Part shown: positions 46,310 to 56,746 of the stretch, in pieces
Layout of the letters: each line of letters starts with the position of its first letter
Position numbering within the stretch: the stretch's first letter is position 1
Origin: Ophiura sarsii
Lineage: Eukaryota; Echinodermata; Ophiuroidea; Amphilepidida; Ophiuridae
Direction of reading: 5' to 3'
Assembly: GCA_035610835.1 (NCBI GenBank)
Contig: CM069442.1
Coordinates: 63,775,431-63,839,430 of the forward strand
Length of the DNA: 64,000 nt
The notes under the pieces: generated by a model
What the model was told of the DNA's origin: nothing
What the model saw: the letters and a program-made list of their open reading frames with translations, nothing else
The model's database searches: none
Position numbers and translations under genes: made by a program

Positions 46310-46880
46310 ATTTCTACCAGTGCTAAGTTGAGTCTGTAAATGCTATACTAAAATAATAGCCAAGTACTCGTTAGCCTACCAATGAGAATCTCTACCAGTA
46401 CCAACAAAACAACTGCCAGAGCTAAGTTGAGTCTCTAAGAGCTATACTAAAATAATAGCCAAGTACTCGTTAGCCTACCAATAAGAATTTCTACCAGTAC
46501 TAAGTTGAAGTCTGTAAGTGCTAAAATAATAGCCAAGTACTCGTTAGTCTACCAATAAAAACCTCTACCAGTACCAACAAATTATACCAGTGATACCAGT
46601 GCTAAGTTGAAGTCTGTAAGTGCTAAAATAATAGCCAAGTACTCGTTAGCCTACCGATGAGAATCTCTACCAGTACCAGTACCAACAACACAACTACCGG
46701 TGCTAAGTTGAGTCTGTAAATGCTATACTAAAATAATAGCCAAGTACTCGTTAGCCTACCGATGAGAATCTCTACCAGTACCAACAACACGACTACCAGT
46801 GCTAAGTTGAGTCTCTAAGCGCTATATTAAAATAATAGCCAAGTACTCGTTAGCCCTTGCGCAACAAGAATCACGACCAG
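46310..46880 (+). repeat. Six degenerate repeats of 73-106 bp inside the LTR
   Basis: AAAATAATAGCCAAGTACTC plus GTTAGCCTACC recurs at about 46351, 46450, 46523, 46625, 46730 and 46829, each preceded by GTGCTAAGTTGAGTCTSTAA and followed by GAATCTCTACCAGTACCAAC. The same block is in the 3' LTR. Tandem LTR repeats often act as enhancers; that role is inferred. Confidence 0.9.
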
Positions 46881-47403
46881 TGATACCAAATCTTCGACAC
46901 CACTTGCTACCAGTTAAATCGGCACCAGTTGTAACGATAGTCATGGGCGGTATTCTAAATCTGACGATATATACAAAAGTTCCCTTTAAAAGGGTTTAAA
47001 CGTTCTAATTTAACGTGTTGACTTCTCTATATCTCAAAAACGTATTCTTTTGGAATAAGCAACCCAGTTGATAACATTCTACCATAGAAATAAAACTACT
47101 GTGTTTATCATAAGAACATTTACACAAATTGAATATTATAAGTTGATTTACCAAATTGTTGTAAGAAGGCCATTGAGGTCTCAGTTCGAGAAGCTAATAA
47201 ATGATTACGAATTATATATTCAAGAAAGGAGACCACTCGTACATTGTTTTATTATACATAAAATGTTTCTACCAATACGTTGCCATACAGGTACATTGTT
47301 GAACGGCCAGAACGCTACCAGATAAGAGTTACTTTACATGTCCCTCAAAGGTCAGCATATGCTACAAATATTACAACTAGGCAAGACCCAACCTACGTTT
47401 CAT

Positions 47404-47421
47404 TGGTGGCAGCGGCGGGAT
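47404..47421 (+). promoter_or_regulatory. Primer-binding site, tRNA-Leu type
   Basis: TGGTGGCAGCGGCGGGAT starts one base after the LTR. It is complementary to the CCA end of tRNA-Leu as known in animals, with one mismatch (GGCGGG for GGTGGG). Confidence 0.8.
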
Positions 47422-47495
47422 AGGAAATCTTTCTAAAGATCTCCGACTACAGTGAAATAATTTGATTGCCTTTTGAGGTTACCCCGACAGAGAGT

Positions 47496-48596
47496 ATGCA
47501 AGCACCACAAGACCGAGGGACTACCGTTCAATCCAATAAGACGATCCGAAGACCAAGAAACACAGACGTTAATGTTGAAAACAATACTGTACGGCATGAT
47601 TTCAATATGAAACAAAATGAAGACTCCAATACCATGACCAAGCCAAACAAAGTAAAAGGATGTTCCAAAAATCAACAGGACCAAGAGAACCACCACCAAC
47701 CAATGTATACCAAACCACCTATCTTCGATGGCACCACAACATGGTCAGACTACCTTCTACAATTTGAAATGATCGCCGAGATGAATAATTGGACCAGACA
47801 AAGTATGGCTATGTTTTTGGCTACCAGTCTACGAGGACCAGCCCAGAGCATACTTGGAGAACTCACCGCAACCGGTCGACGTCACTACCCATCACTAGTG
47901 AGACAACTGAGCCAACGGTTTGAATCCCAAGATCAGGAAGAGATGTTCAAGGCAATTCTCCGCAACCGACACAGACAGTCCCAAGAATCATTGCCTAATC
48001 TGGCACATGACATAAGAAAGCTTGTAAAACTTGCATATCCAACAGGAACAAGTGTTTTGCTGAATGATTTTGCAAAGGAGCACTTCATCAATAGCTTATC
48101 TGACAGTGACAGTCGTTTGAAAATTCATCAATCCCGACCACAAAACTTAGAAGAGGCAGTTAGGACAGCAGTAGAGCTGGAAGCTTTTCAGATTGCCAAT
48201 AAAAAGCATCGGCCAATAAAACCCTGGGTATGGCAAAAGACGAAGACAGGTGTGTCAAATTCCGAGGGAATGAAGAATCAAGATGACATTTTTGAGAACG
48301 TTGAGATACACAACTTCCCAGAAACTACAGAGAAAGATCTTTGTCGAAGACTTAATAGAGTTAAGAGCAGAAGATATCCCCAACAGCAGAAATTATACCA
48401 ATATCCAATCCATATTAAACACTTTGGACATCCACAAGACACCAACACAGCTACACATCTTCCACAAAGAAATGATCAGCGCAAGAGTAGTCCTAGTCTG
48501 GAGAAGAGAAAATCACCATCAACACAGAAAAGGGATCAAGAGAGACTAGAGGTGTGGCGAGCTCACCAACAGAAAGCAGAATCTAGTAAACATTAA
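47496..48596 (+). CDS. Gag-like structural protein of the LTR retrotransposon
   Basis: 366 residues from the first ATG; the open frame extends 10 codons further upstream without ATG. Residues 1-70 are Gln/Asn/Thr-rich and basic. From about 75 to 220 it looks like a Ty3-type retrotransposon capsid: PPIFDGTTTWSDYLLQFEMI, then NWTRQSMAMFLATSLRGPAQ, LVRQLSQRFESQDQEEMFKA and SLPNLAHDIRKLVKLAYP. The C-terminal third is Gln/Lys/Arg/Ser-rich and has no CCHC zinc knuckle, so RNA binding would rely on basic residues. Such proteins assemble RNA-containing particles in the cytoplasm (family knowledge). The intact frame in an element with near-identical LTRs suggests recent function. No pol follows. Confidence 0.85.
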   Translation: MQAPQDRGTTVQSNKTIRRPRNTDVNVENNTVRHDFNMKQNEDSNTMTKPNKVKGCSKNQQDQENHHQPMYTKPPIFDGTTTWSDYLLQFEMIAEMNNWTRQSMAMFLATSLRGPAQSILGELTATGRRHYPSLVRQLSQRFESQDQEEMFKAILRNRHRQSQESLPNLAHDIRKLVKLAYPTGTSVLLNDFAKEHFINSLSDSDSRLKIHQSRPQNLEEAVRTAVELEAFQIANKKHRPIKPWVWQKTKTGVSNSEGMKNQDDIFENVEIHNFPETTEKDLCRRLNRVKSRRYPQQQKLYQYPIHIKHFGHPQDTNTATHLPQRNDQRKSSPSLEKRKSPSTQKRDQERLEVWRAHQQKAESSKH

Positions 48597-49690
48597 TTTG
48601 GACCTAGATATAGCATGGAAGCCAACTGTACAGCAGCAGCAGGTATTTGCAGATTTGTTTGGAATTAGGTATAGCCTACGGAAGCCGACTATTTACCCAG
48701 TATATTCCAGGAAGACTTCGCGATAGAGAATTAGGTATAGCCTACGGAAGCCGACTATTTACCCAGTATATTCCAGGAAGACTTTATGATGGAGAATAGA
48801 GCATAGCACGGAAACCGACTATGTTTTTAAATGAAGACTCACGTTATAGTACCAGTACAAAATACAGCACGGAAACCGACTGTATCGGATCGGATGAAGA
48901 ACTAATATGATCGTGTGAACATCCTGGGACCCGGGCCTGGACACTGAAGAAAAGCAAACCATATCTAAATCACCAATATTATCCAGAAATTGCATGGAGA
49001 CGTCTATGTGAATTTCACTCAAGCAGAGTATCTGAACACGCATAATGTTTAAGAAGCTTTTCAATTGGGATCCGGAACACTTTTGGTGATGGACTATACA
49101 ATACAAGATGAAATAACAGTGTCCAGAAGCTTCCAAAATGTATCTATTAGTTTAAACCCCACGGGGTATGGCTCCAATAGTAACGACATTGGTAGACCAT
49201 GGTGAAATTTAACCAATTGGGTTAAATGGTAAATCTGGAGAGTGAGGATATTCTCGAAAAACTGCAAGATGTATGCATGGAGCTGGCATGGCAAATTAGG
49301 GCCATACTGATTTAGGTCCAGTTCCTGGTGTATTAGATTTATATGACTACCATTCTAACAAGATGACGGGAAGAAGATGACTACCATGCTAACAAGAAGA
49401 TGACAGGAAGAGGATGACAACCATTCAAACTAGAAGATGACGGGGAGAAGATTACTACCAATCCAACTAGAAGATGACAGAATGAAGAAGTAGGCAACTA
49501 TATGAAGATGACAGGATTAGAGGACTACCAGTCTAACTTCTGGATCAGAGACGCAAGCCTGGATGAAGACATTATTTTAGAATGTTTTATTATATTTAAT
49601 GCACAAAAAATAATATTTTATGAATATTGTATGAAATGTTAATTGTTACTATAAAGATCTTAGTCATTTTGGGGACAAAATGGGTCTTTT
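48597..49690 (+). other. Non-coding spacer where pol would be expected
   Basis: About 1.1 kb with no long frame. GAATTAGGTATAGCCTACGG through AGGAAGACT occurs twice (48662 and 48728, 66-bp spacing), and AAGATGACTACCA/AGAAGATGACAGG phrases recur between 49360 and 49540. No trace of reverse transcriptase or integrase motifs. It probably never held pol, or lost it long before the present burst. Confidence 0.8.
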
Positions 49691-49704
49691 AAAGAGGGGG
49701 GTAG
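49691..49704 (+). promoter_or_regulatory. Polypurine tract
   Basis: AAAGAGGGGGGTAG directly before the 3' LTR, the expected site for plus-strand DNA priming. Confidence 0.85.
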
Positions 49705-51713
49705 TGTAACGAAATTGGGTTTTCGTATTTTTATAATTACCAAATAACTTGAAATAAGCTTATTACTTCTAAGGCCTACGATTTTAACAAAGAAGTCTGA
49801 TGATCTAATAGGTTTAATTTACTATGCTACAACTATCAGTGATGGAAATCAGTTCAATTATCAACTATAAGTAGTGTTTTCAAAGGATTTATGAGCCAGA
49901 AATAGTCCGCGAGAGAAGACTTCTGCTCTCATAACAGTGTCTTCTGCTTCCATAAACAGTGCGAAAAATGATCCGTTTTAAGTCATTTACGAACCAACTC
50001 TCACTTTGTCAAGTTCACACTGAGTTTAAGTAAAATACATAGAATACTTACAATAACTAATAGTAAAAATCCATTCTATAAATCAAATGTTACAGCATGT
50101 TTTGTAATCAAAATTTCTCCACACAAATCAGATATATTTTGTCGGCCATTTTGTTTCAAGTATCCAAGGTGTTTCAGGTTTTCAAGGAGAACCCAGTGTT
50201 GCTAGTTTGTGTGCACACCAATTTTGTTAATAATCTCTAAACTGTGTTCAATTTCTCTCAAAGTAAGATTAATAAGTAGGAAATTAATTATATAGGATAA
50301 ATAATGATACAAGTTTGATGTAATATTATATTTAGGTAAAGATTTGGATACTAGAATTGTCTCTAAATTACAAGAGCTTTTGTATATAAAAACACAAGCA
50401 ATGCCATATTTAGGCATTGGATGAGTCAGCATTTTTTGGCCAATCTTTTAAATGACACTGACCAATGACAGGCCATGGAATAACTTTTGACCAATCAAGC
50501 TACAATGGAACACAAAGGGGCGGAGCTACAGAGTGCATAAAAGGGGGAGCATCTCCCAAGAAACGGCAGATCATCTGGGCCTCCGGCCCAAGGCAGGACT
50601 GGACCAGACAAGCTCCCAGAATTTCTACCAGTGCTAAGTTGAGTCTGTAAATGCTATACTAAAATAATAGCCAAGTACTCGTTAGCCTACCAATGAGAAT
50701 CTCTACCAGTACCAACAAAACAACTGCCAGAGCTAAGTTGAGTCTCTAAGAGCTATACTAAAATAATAGCCAAGTACTCGTTAGCCTACCAATAAGAATT
50801 TCTACCAGTACTAAGTTGAAGTCTGTAAGTGCTAAAATAATAGCCAAGTACTCGTTAGTCTACCAATAAAAACCTCTACCAGTACCAACAAATTATACCA
50901 GTGATACCAGTGCTAAGTTGAAGTCTGTAAGTGCTAAAATAATAGCCAAGTACTCGTTAGCCTACCGATGAGAATCTCTACCAGTACCAGTACCAACAAC
51001 ACAACTACCGGTGCTAAGTTGAGTCTGTAAATGCTATACTAAAATAATAGCCAAGTACTCGTTAGCCTACCGATGAGAATCTCTACCAGTACCAACAACA
51101 CGACTACCAGTGCTAAGTTGAGTCTCTAAGCGCTATATTAAAATAATAGCCAAGTACTCGTTAGCCCTTGCGCAACAAGAATCACGACCAGTGATACCAA
51201 ATCTTCGACACCACTTGCTACCAGTTAAATCGGCACCAGTTGTAACGATAGTCATGGGCGGTATTCTAAATCTGACGATATATACAAAAGTTCCCTTTAA
51301 AAGGGTTTAAACGTTCTAATTTAACGTGTTGACTTCTCTATATCTCAAAAACGTATTCTTTTGGAATAAGCAACCCAGTTGATAACATTCTACCATAGAA
51401 ATAAAACTACTGTGTTTATCATAAGAACATTTACACAAATTGAATATTATAAGTTGATTTACCAAATTGTTGTAAGAAGGCCATTGAGGTCTCAGTTCGA
51501 GAAGCTAATAAATGATTACGAATTATATATTCAAGAAAGGAGACCACTCGTACATTGTTTTATTATACATAAAATGTTTCTACCAATACGTTGCCATACA
51601 GGTACATTGTTGAACGGCCAGAACGCTACCAGATAAGAGTTACTTTACATGTCCCTCAAAGGTCAGCATATGCTACAAATATTACAACTAGGCAAGACCC
51701 AACCTACGTTTCA
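49705..51713 (+). repeat. 3' LTR (2009 bp)
   Basis: Same length as the 5' LTR, with a constant offset of 4311 bp for every landmark checked, and no base difference noticed. Followed by ATAT. Confidence 0.95.
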
Positions 51714-52055
51714 ATATCATTCCATCAGCAAAAATAGCCTGATTTGCCTGTGATTTGCCTATTTCGGCTGTATTTTCATGAATGGGAGCTCAAGAATAAA
51801 TATGTGACGTCAAAAGTCCGGCAAAGTGTCCTGCTTGCTGATTGGTCCGTGGACAGCGTCAACGCTACAAAGTTGACCTGAATTCAACTTCAGCGTTGGC
51901 CCTAGCGTTCGCCGCTTTCACCCAAAGCGTAGGCTGATCGAATTATCGGAAAACGCTTTTCCGATCGAGCGTTGTTTTGGTTTTGTAATGGGCACTAATG
52001 CGCATGTGTCAGAGCGCAAGCGTTGCAGCGTTGGTGGAGTATGGGGAGGCCTTCA

Positions 52056-52345
52056 AAAAACAGACAAAGGTCTCAAAAAAGAAGCAAAGGTCTAAAAAAA
52101 ACCAGATAAATGTCTCAAAAAACAGACAAAGGTCTCAAAAAACAAGCAAAGGTCTCAAAAAACAGACAAAGGTCTCAAAAAACAAGCAAAGGTCTAAAAA
52201 AAACAGATAAATGTCTCAAAAAAACAGACAGAGGTCTCAAAAAACAGACAAAGGTCTCAAAAAAATATAGACAACGGTCTCAAAAAACAAGCAAAGTCTC
52301 AAAAACTCGTAAAGGTCTCAAAATCTGGAAAGGTCAAAACTCACA
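52056..52345 (+). repeat. Foldback array continued, forward orientation
   Basis: About 14 monomers of the same A/B/C types as 44921-45089, decaying at the inner end (AGTCTCAAAAACTCGTAAAGG, CTGGAAAGGTCAAAACTC). This block was contiguous with the left array before the TIR element arrived. Confidence 0.9.
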
Positions 52346-52619
52346 GAGATGTCTCAAATCGCAATCAAGCAATCAATCAAGCAAGCAATCAAGCAGTCAA
52401 TCACAAACAGTGACGTCAAATCAATGCCTACTTGAAATGACGTCATTTCGAACATACTTGAAATGACGTCATTTCGAGAATCTCGGTTAACGGGTGAGAT
52501 ACACGCTCTACCTGTTTCCCGTTTATTGCGCCTTTCAAAGTTTCATCAAGTTATTCACAGCCTGTCTCATTATAATAATCCCCTGTGCGCCCTTCCCGTG
52601 TGTAGCATTCACAAACTCG
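52346..52619. repeat. Central loop of the foldback with TGACGTCA palindromes
   Basis: Contains (CAATCAAG)n simple sequence, then TGACGTCA at 52411-52418, 52438-52445 and 52464-52471. The last two sit in a 26-bp direct repeat whose core GAAATGACGTCATTTC is palindromic. TGACGTCA is the canonical CRE/ATF site; function is unknown. Confidence 0.75.
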
Positions 52620-53240
52620 TAACGAGATTTTTGACCTTATTGTGATTTTTGACCGTATTCCGTTTTTTGACCGTACTGTGATTTTTGACCGTATTTCGTT
52701 TTTTGACCTTATTGCGATTTGAGACCGTATTGTGATTTTTGACCTTATTGCGATTTGAGACGTCTCTGTAAGTTTTGACCTTTCCAGATTTTGAGACATT
52801 TACGAGTTTTTGAGACTTTGCTTGTTTTTTGAGACCGTTGTCTGTTTTTTTGAGACCTTTGCTGTTTTTTTGAGACCTTTGTCTGTTTTTTGAGACCTTT
52901 GTCTGTTTTTTGAGACATTTATCTGTTTTTTTTAGACCTTTGCTTGTTTTTTGAGACCTTTGTCTGTTTTTTGAGACCTTTGCTTGTTTTTTGAGACCTT
53001 TGTCTGTTTTTTGAGACATTTATCTGGTTTTTTTAGACCTTTGCTTCTTTTTTGAGACCTTTGTCTGTTTTTGAGACCTTTGTCTGTTTTTTGAGACCTT
53101 TGCTTGTTTTTTGAGACCTTTGTCTGTTTTTTGAGACATTTATCTGTTTTTTTGAGACCTTTGCTTGTTTTTTGAGACCTTTGTCGTTTTTTGAGACATT
53201 TATCTGTTTTTTGGAGACCTTTGTTTGTTTTTTGACCTTT
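52620..53240 (-). repeat. Right foldback array, inverted
   Basis: About 30 monomers in reverse orientation (TTTTTTGAGACCTTTGTCTG). The inner part (52628-52790) consists of a variant, TTTTTGACCGTATTGTGA. Mirror image of the arrays at 44921-45089 plus 52056-52345, but longer. Confidence 0.92.
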
Positions 53241-53261
53241 TTGACAGTGATGGCCGCCCAT

Positions 53262-53781
53262 AGGCGGGCGGCATCATATCTTTCTTTTCTTTTCTTTTTT
53301 TTCCTTCTTTTTTTTTTGGGGGGGGGGGTAGGGTGTGTGTCTAGGCTCCCCGCGTGTTTGTTTGTTGGGGTGTTGGGGTGTTTGATTGTTTGTGGGGGTG
53401 TTTGTTTGTTTGTTAGTTTGTTTGATTGTTTGTTTACACGTGTCCCTCTGGTCTATTGCCATTTGGTCTAATCCAAATTGGTCTAATCCCATAATAGTCT
53501 AATACCAATTTGTCTAATAGCCAATAGGTCTAATAGGCCTACCTAATTTTTCTAATAAAAATAGGCCTACCCATTTGGTCTACTAGTCATTTTGTCTAAA
53601 CCCATTTTGTGTAACCCCATATGGGCTAACCAATTTGGTCTAATAACAAGTTGGTATAATACCCAATAGGTCTAATACCCAACTTGGCCATATCCAACTA
53701 AGGTCTAATTGTCATATGGTATAATCCCATTTGGTCTAATTTCGTCTAATATCCAATTGGTCTAATACCCAATTGGTCTAA
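53262..53781. repeat. Low-complexity GT-rich stretch and GGTCTAATACCCAATT repeats
   Basis: A pyrimidine run and poly-G (53317-53328), then (TGTTTGTT)n and GTGTTTG-rich DNA to 53440. After that come degenerate 15-20 bp repeats of GGTCTAATACCCAATT to 53785. Non-coding. Confidence 0.8.
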
Positions 53782-53927
53782 TACCCGCCAACATCGATCG
53801 TGGGCCCACAGTGGGCCCTCATGGGACCCTTACTATTTTGTCCACTTTGGCCTGTATAGGCCTACGGGCCAAAGTGGACAAAATATAAAGGGTCCCATGA
53901 GGGCCCACGGTCGATGTTGGCTGGGTA
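53782..53927. mobile_element. 146-bp near-perfect palindrome (hairpin MITE)
   Basis: TACCCGCCAACATCGATCGT ... AGTGGGCCCTCATGGGACCC ... TTTTGTCCACTTTGGCC pairs with GGGCCAAAGTGGACAAAATA ... GGGTCCCATGAGGGCCCACG ... GATGTTGGCTGGGTA. The loop is about 12 bp (TGTATAGGCCTAC). The outer bases are TA...TA. Could be a mariner-type MITE or a strong hairpin. Confidence 0.9.
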
Positions 53928-53934
53928 GTAATAC

Positions 53935-54035
53935 ACTGCAAAAACACCGGTGTTAAAAATAACACCAATGGTGTTGTGAGAGGTCCACACCAACACCAGT
54001 GTACCGGTGTTAAATTCTTGGTGTTATAAAGGGGT
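53935..54035. repeat. ACACCGGTGTTA palindromic motif cluster
   Basis: CACTGCAAAAACACCGGTGTTA, AACACCAATGGTGTT, CACCAACACCAGTG and ACCGGTGTTA are packed in 100 bp, resembling one end of a MITE. No opposite end was found. Confidence 0.6.
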
Positions 54036-54750
54036 CAAAAAAAGTAAGTCCCCCCTAAAATTAGATTACTTTAGTTTACATAACTTCAAACACAATTATA
54101 CGTTTCGAAAAGTTGTAACGATTATGAAAAGAGAAAACGCTTGGCTACCAATAGACAGGTTTACATTTACGATATCATGTTTACTTTTCTCAAAACAGTT
54201 ACATTTCCCCAAAATGATGTTTTCAGAAAAAGTGACTATAGTAAGCGCATGATGCCAGACAGCACAATGAGTTCAAAGTTGGTCGGTACGGATAGGTTTG
54301 ACAAATGGTCAGCATATCGCCTCAATTGGGGCAGCATGTTTACGAAGAGCATACAGACATATTTTCATCAAAACCGGCCCAAAAAACGCTTTTCAAAGGG
54401 GGTTGGGGCGTTTTAAAAAAAAAAGGTACAGTGGACAAGTGGTCAGGGATAGCACTGGATCAAAAATGTGAGAGGTCCCATGACATTTTTCAGGACCCCG
54501 TAGGACTTCAAAAACAAAATTTAAGGGGTCCCCCAAGAAATTGAGGGGTCCTGAAGTTTGGGTATTTGAAAATTTTACTTTTTTACGGGCAGTTTTAATG
54601 AATTTATATTGTGAGCAAATGATGGATATGTAATTTACAGAATTTCTTAAGGTTTCCATTTCCATACATACAAATTTAAGGGGTCCCTTCAATTTTGATC
54701 GGGACCTGCAAGTCTTTCCGATTTGAAACCTGACGCGTCACTATTAGAAA
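54036..54750. other. No gene recognised
   Basis: Contains GGGGTCC-rich phrases (AAGGGGTCCC at 54522 and 54679) but no paired ends or exon signals. Confidence 0.4.
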
Positions 54751-54936
54751 TTCTTATATAGTGGGTGTGGTTTGAGATGTCAGCAGGCAATTTGATTGGT
54801 TTTTGGCCGATTTTCAGCCGACACGCCCATACATTATGAGACATTCTTATATAGTGGGTGTGGTTTGAGATGTCAGCAGGCAATTTGATTGGTTTTTGGC
54901 TGATTTTCAGCCGACACGCCCATGCATTATGAGACA
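54751..54936. repeat. 93-bp tandem duplication
   Basis: TTCTTATATAGTGGGTGTGG to CCCAT(A/G)CATTATGAGACA twice, with two or three substitutions. Confidence 0.95.
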
Positions 54937-55098
54937 ATGGTGCACGGTTTGGGGCGGGGTTTAATTCATTCGAAAAATAATACCCTCAGCGCGTATGATC
55001 AACGCGTCATCGCGTTAGCGTGCCCTACACAAAGTCGCCGCCGTGTGCGTTGTGGGTATAACGCAGCGATGACAGGTGCGCGTGTGCTAAAGAACGCG

Positions 55099-55428
55099 AT
55101 TAATTTGAAGCAGGATGTTGGAAAACAGCTGGCTGGATTCGCCGATTTTATAAAGGGGGAAATTTGTTGTTGTTTGTTTAAAATAAATCTAACAAACTGC
55201 GGTTTTTTATGATAAAAGTTCAAAATAACCAATAAACTAAATAAGAATGAGAATAAAACATAGTTCTTAGCTGTTTTGCTATAGACGATGGTCTTATAAT
55301 GTATAGGATTAATTTGAAGCAGGATGTTGGAAAACAGCTCGCTGGATTCGCCGATTTTATAAAGGGGGAAATTTGTTATTCTCTAAATCGTCTATAGCAA
55401 AACAGCTACGGAACTATGTTTTATTCTC
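55099..55428. repeat. Direct 70-bp repeat combined with an inverted repeat
   Basis: TTAATTTGAAGCAGGATGTT ... AAGGGGGAAATTTGTT occurs at 55099 and 55309. AAAACATAGTTCTTAGCTGTTTTGCTATAGACGA at 55254-55287 is inverted at 55388-55420. The arrangement suggests a rearranged or nested element. Confidence 0.75.
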
Positions 55429-55745
55429 TAAGTGAGAGGTCTAGGACGCGCAGACGCGTCAGAATGCGATCCCTGCAAGTGGTACACTAAAACCACCACT
55501 GAATACATAATCGTCTATACTCGCACGAGATATCACGTTTTTGACTTGGATGTTCCATCCCATCCCAGATTGTTTTGAATTTAAAGACCAAGTTCATGTG
55601 ATTGACAACTTGCAGGACCTAACCACCACCAAGAAAAGGTTGTAGAAGATGGACCGTGTTTTTCAAAAGATTTACGTGCAGAACATGACCGTTGGTTGGC
55701 TTATAGGCAGCATATCGTTAACCTTACACCAATCATATAGGCCTA
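55429..55745. other. No gene recognised
   Basis: GACGCGCAGACGCGTC is a local palindrome at 55443-55458. Otherwise featureless. Confidence 0.4.
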
Positions 55746-56746
55746 TGGGCGATTCCACGGTAACACGTGTTACATTTAAGCGCGCCATTCTTTATTCTCC
55801 ACTCTATAACTGTAAAAATAATTTCAATGAAGTTTTCATCTTTTGTATTGTAACACCCAAGACTTAAGGCTAGATCCTCATGCTAACACCAATATGAAAT
55901 ATTAGTTCATGCTAATGTTACACCGCTCCGAATATCGGTAACACGCGTTACGAAAAAAGACACACCTAAAAAAATTCCCAACTTTATTTTGCTTGTGCAT
56001 TTAAACTAACCAACCTACAATCAATTGGTCACTACTATAAGCAAGTATACCTGTCTAAGGTTTATAAACTAGAATAATAACAAGAATTCAAGTTATCACT
56101 TTTTTGTAAATTGCAAAATAGTCGGTAACACGTGTTACGGTAACACGCGTTACACTTTGTCCAGCCATAATTTACCAGCATTAGATTCTTTATTTAATTT
56201 CTAAATTAAAATTAATTTTGACTTTGGCAATTGAACTAACATATTAACCATAAATAGTGATATACTAGATTTCGCGGTTCGTGGGTTGGGCGGTTCTCGG
56301 GTTGGAGGTTCATGGGATGTGTACTTTTACTCTTAAAATACAGTTATCACAGGTGCCCTTAATATTCCAGATACCCCATGATAATGGAACCCCATGTGCC
56401 CTTAAATCCAGGTAGGCTACCCCATGCACATCTACTATCCATGTAATTCAGTAGGCCTACTACTACTAGGGTTAGGGTTTTATAGCGGGGTCTTATTTCA
56501 GAGGGTTATTTGTCTGCATATTGACATTTTAATTGTTCCCGGGATATTCCTCCATCGGCATGCCCAAACGTATAATAATGCGCACACCGATATCCATGTA
56601 ACATTTCCATTTATATAACAGACATCCCATGATTGGCCTAAGGGCCTATCCGAATTGCTATAGTGTTAAACTACAACACTACACATTTTATTTGCATGCT
56701 CACGGTGTGGGTTTGATTCCCGGCGCATAGAGACTGACACCGCGCC

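Larger units (their letters stand above)
45394..47402 (+). repeat. 5' LTR (2009 bp)
   Basis: Begins TGTAACG, ends TTTCA. Contains a TATA-like CATAAAAG at 46225-46232, the roughly 100-bp repeats of 46310-46880, and AATAAA at 47089-47094. Small frames inside (76, 61 and 85 codons) are identical in both LTRs and have no domain signal. Confidence 0.95.
45394..51713 (+). mobile_element. Young gag-only LTR retrotransposon (non-autonomous, Ty3-like)
   Basis: Two LTRs of 2009 bp (TGTAACGAAA...CCTACGTTTCA) flank 2302 bp. ATAT is duplicated at 45390-45393 and 51714-51717. A tRNA-Leu-type primer site follows the 5' LTR, and a purine tract precedes the 3' LTR. The only long frame is a gag-like protein; protease, reverse transcriptase, RNase H and integrase are missing, so the element must borrow them. 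No LTR difference was seen in the stretches I compared, and all coordinates match without indels. That points to a very recent insertion. Confidence 0.93.
45090..52052. mobile_element. TIR element (GCGTTG-rich) inserted in the foldback array
   Basis: AGGCCTCCCCATACTCCACC begins a 32-bp perfect TIR, matched at 52021-52052. TCA flanks both sides (45087-45089 and 52053-52055), and removing the insert rebuilds a normal array monomer. Without the LTR element it is about 640 bp and full of CAACGC/GCGTTG in both orientations, typical subterminal binding motifs. A 3-bp TNA duplication suggests PIF/Harbinger, by ends only. Confidence 0.88.
44901..53260. mobile_element. Foldback element carrying nested insertions
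   Basis: TGGGCGGCCATCACTGTCAA starts a 47-bp perfect inverted repeat with the right end (53214-53260), with TA on both sides (44899-44900 and 53261-53262). Inside each end the inverted repeat continues as arrays of 20-bp monomers, so the arms are minisatellites facing each other around a centre at about 52346-52619. Two later elements (45090-52052 and, within it, 45394-51713) enlarge it from about 1.4 kb to 8.4 kb. No transposase. TA target suggests mariner-type mobilisation, but foldback families are diverse. Confidence 0.88.

Noticed and set aside
47068..51636. 85-, 76- and 61-codon frames present in both LTRs
   Set aside because: They lie in LTR control sequence; identity between copies follows from the LTRs being duplicates, not from selection.
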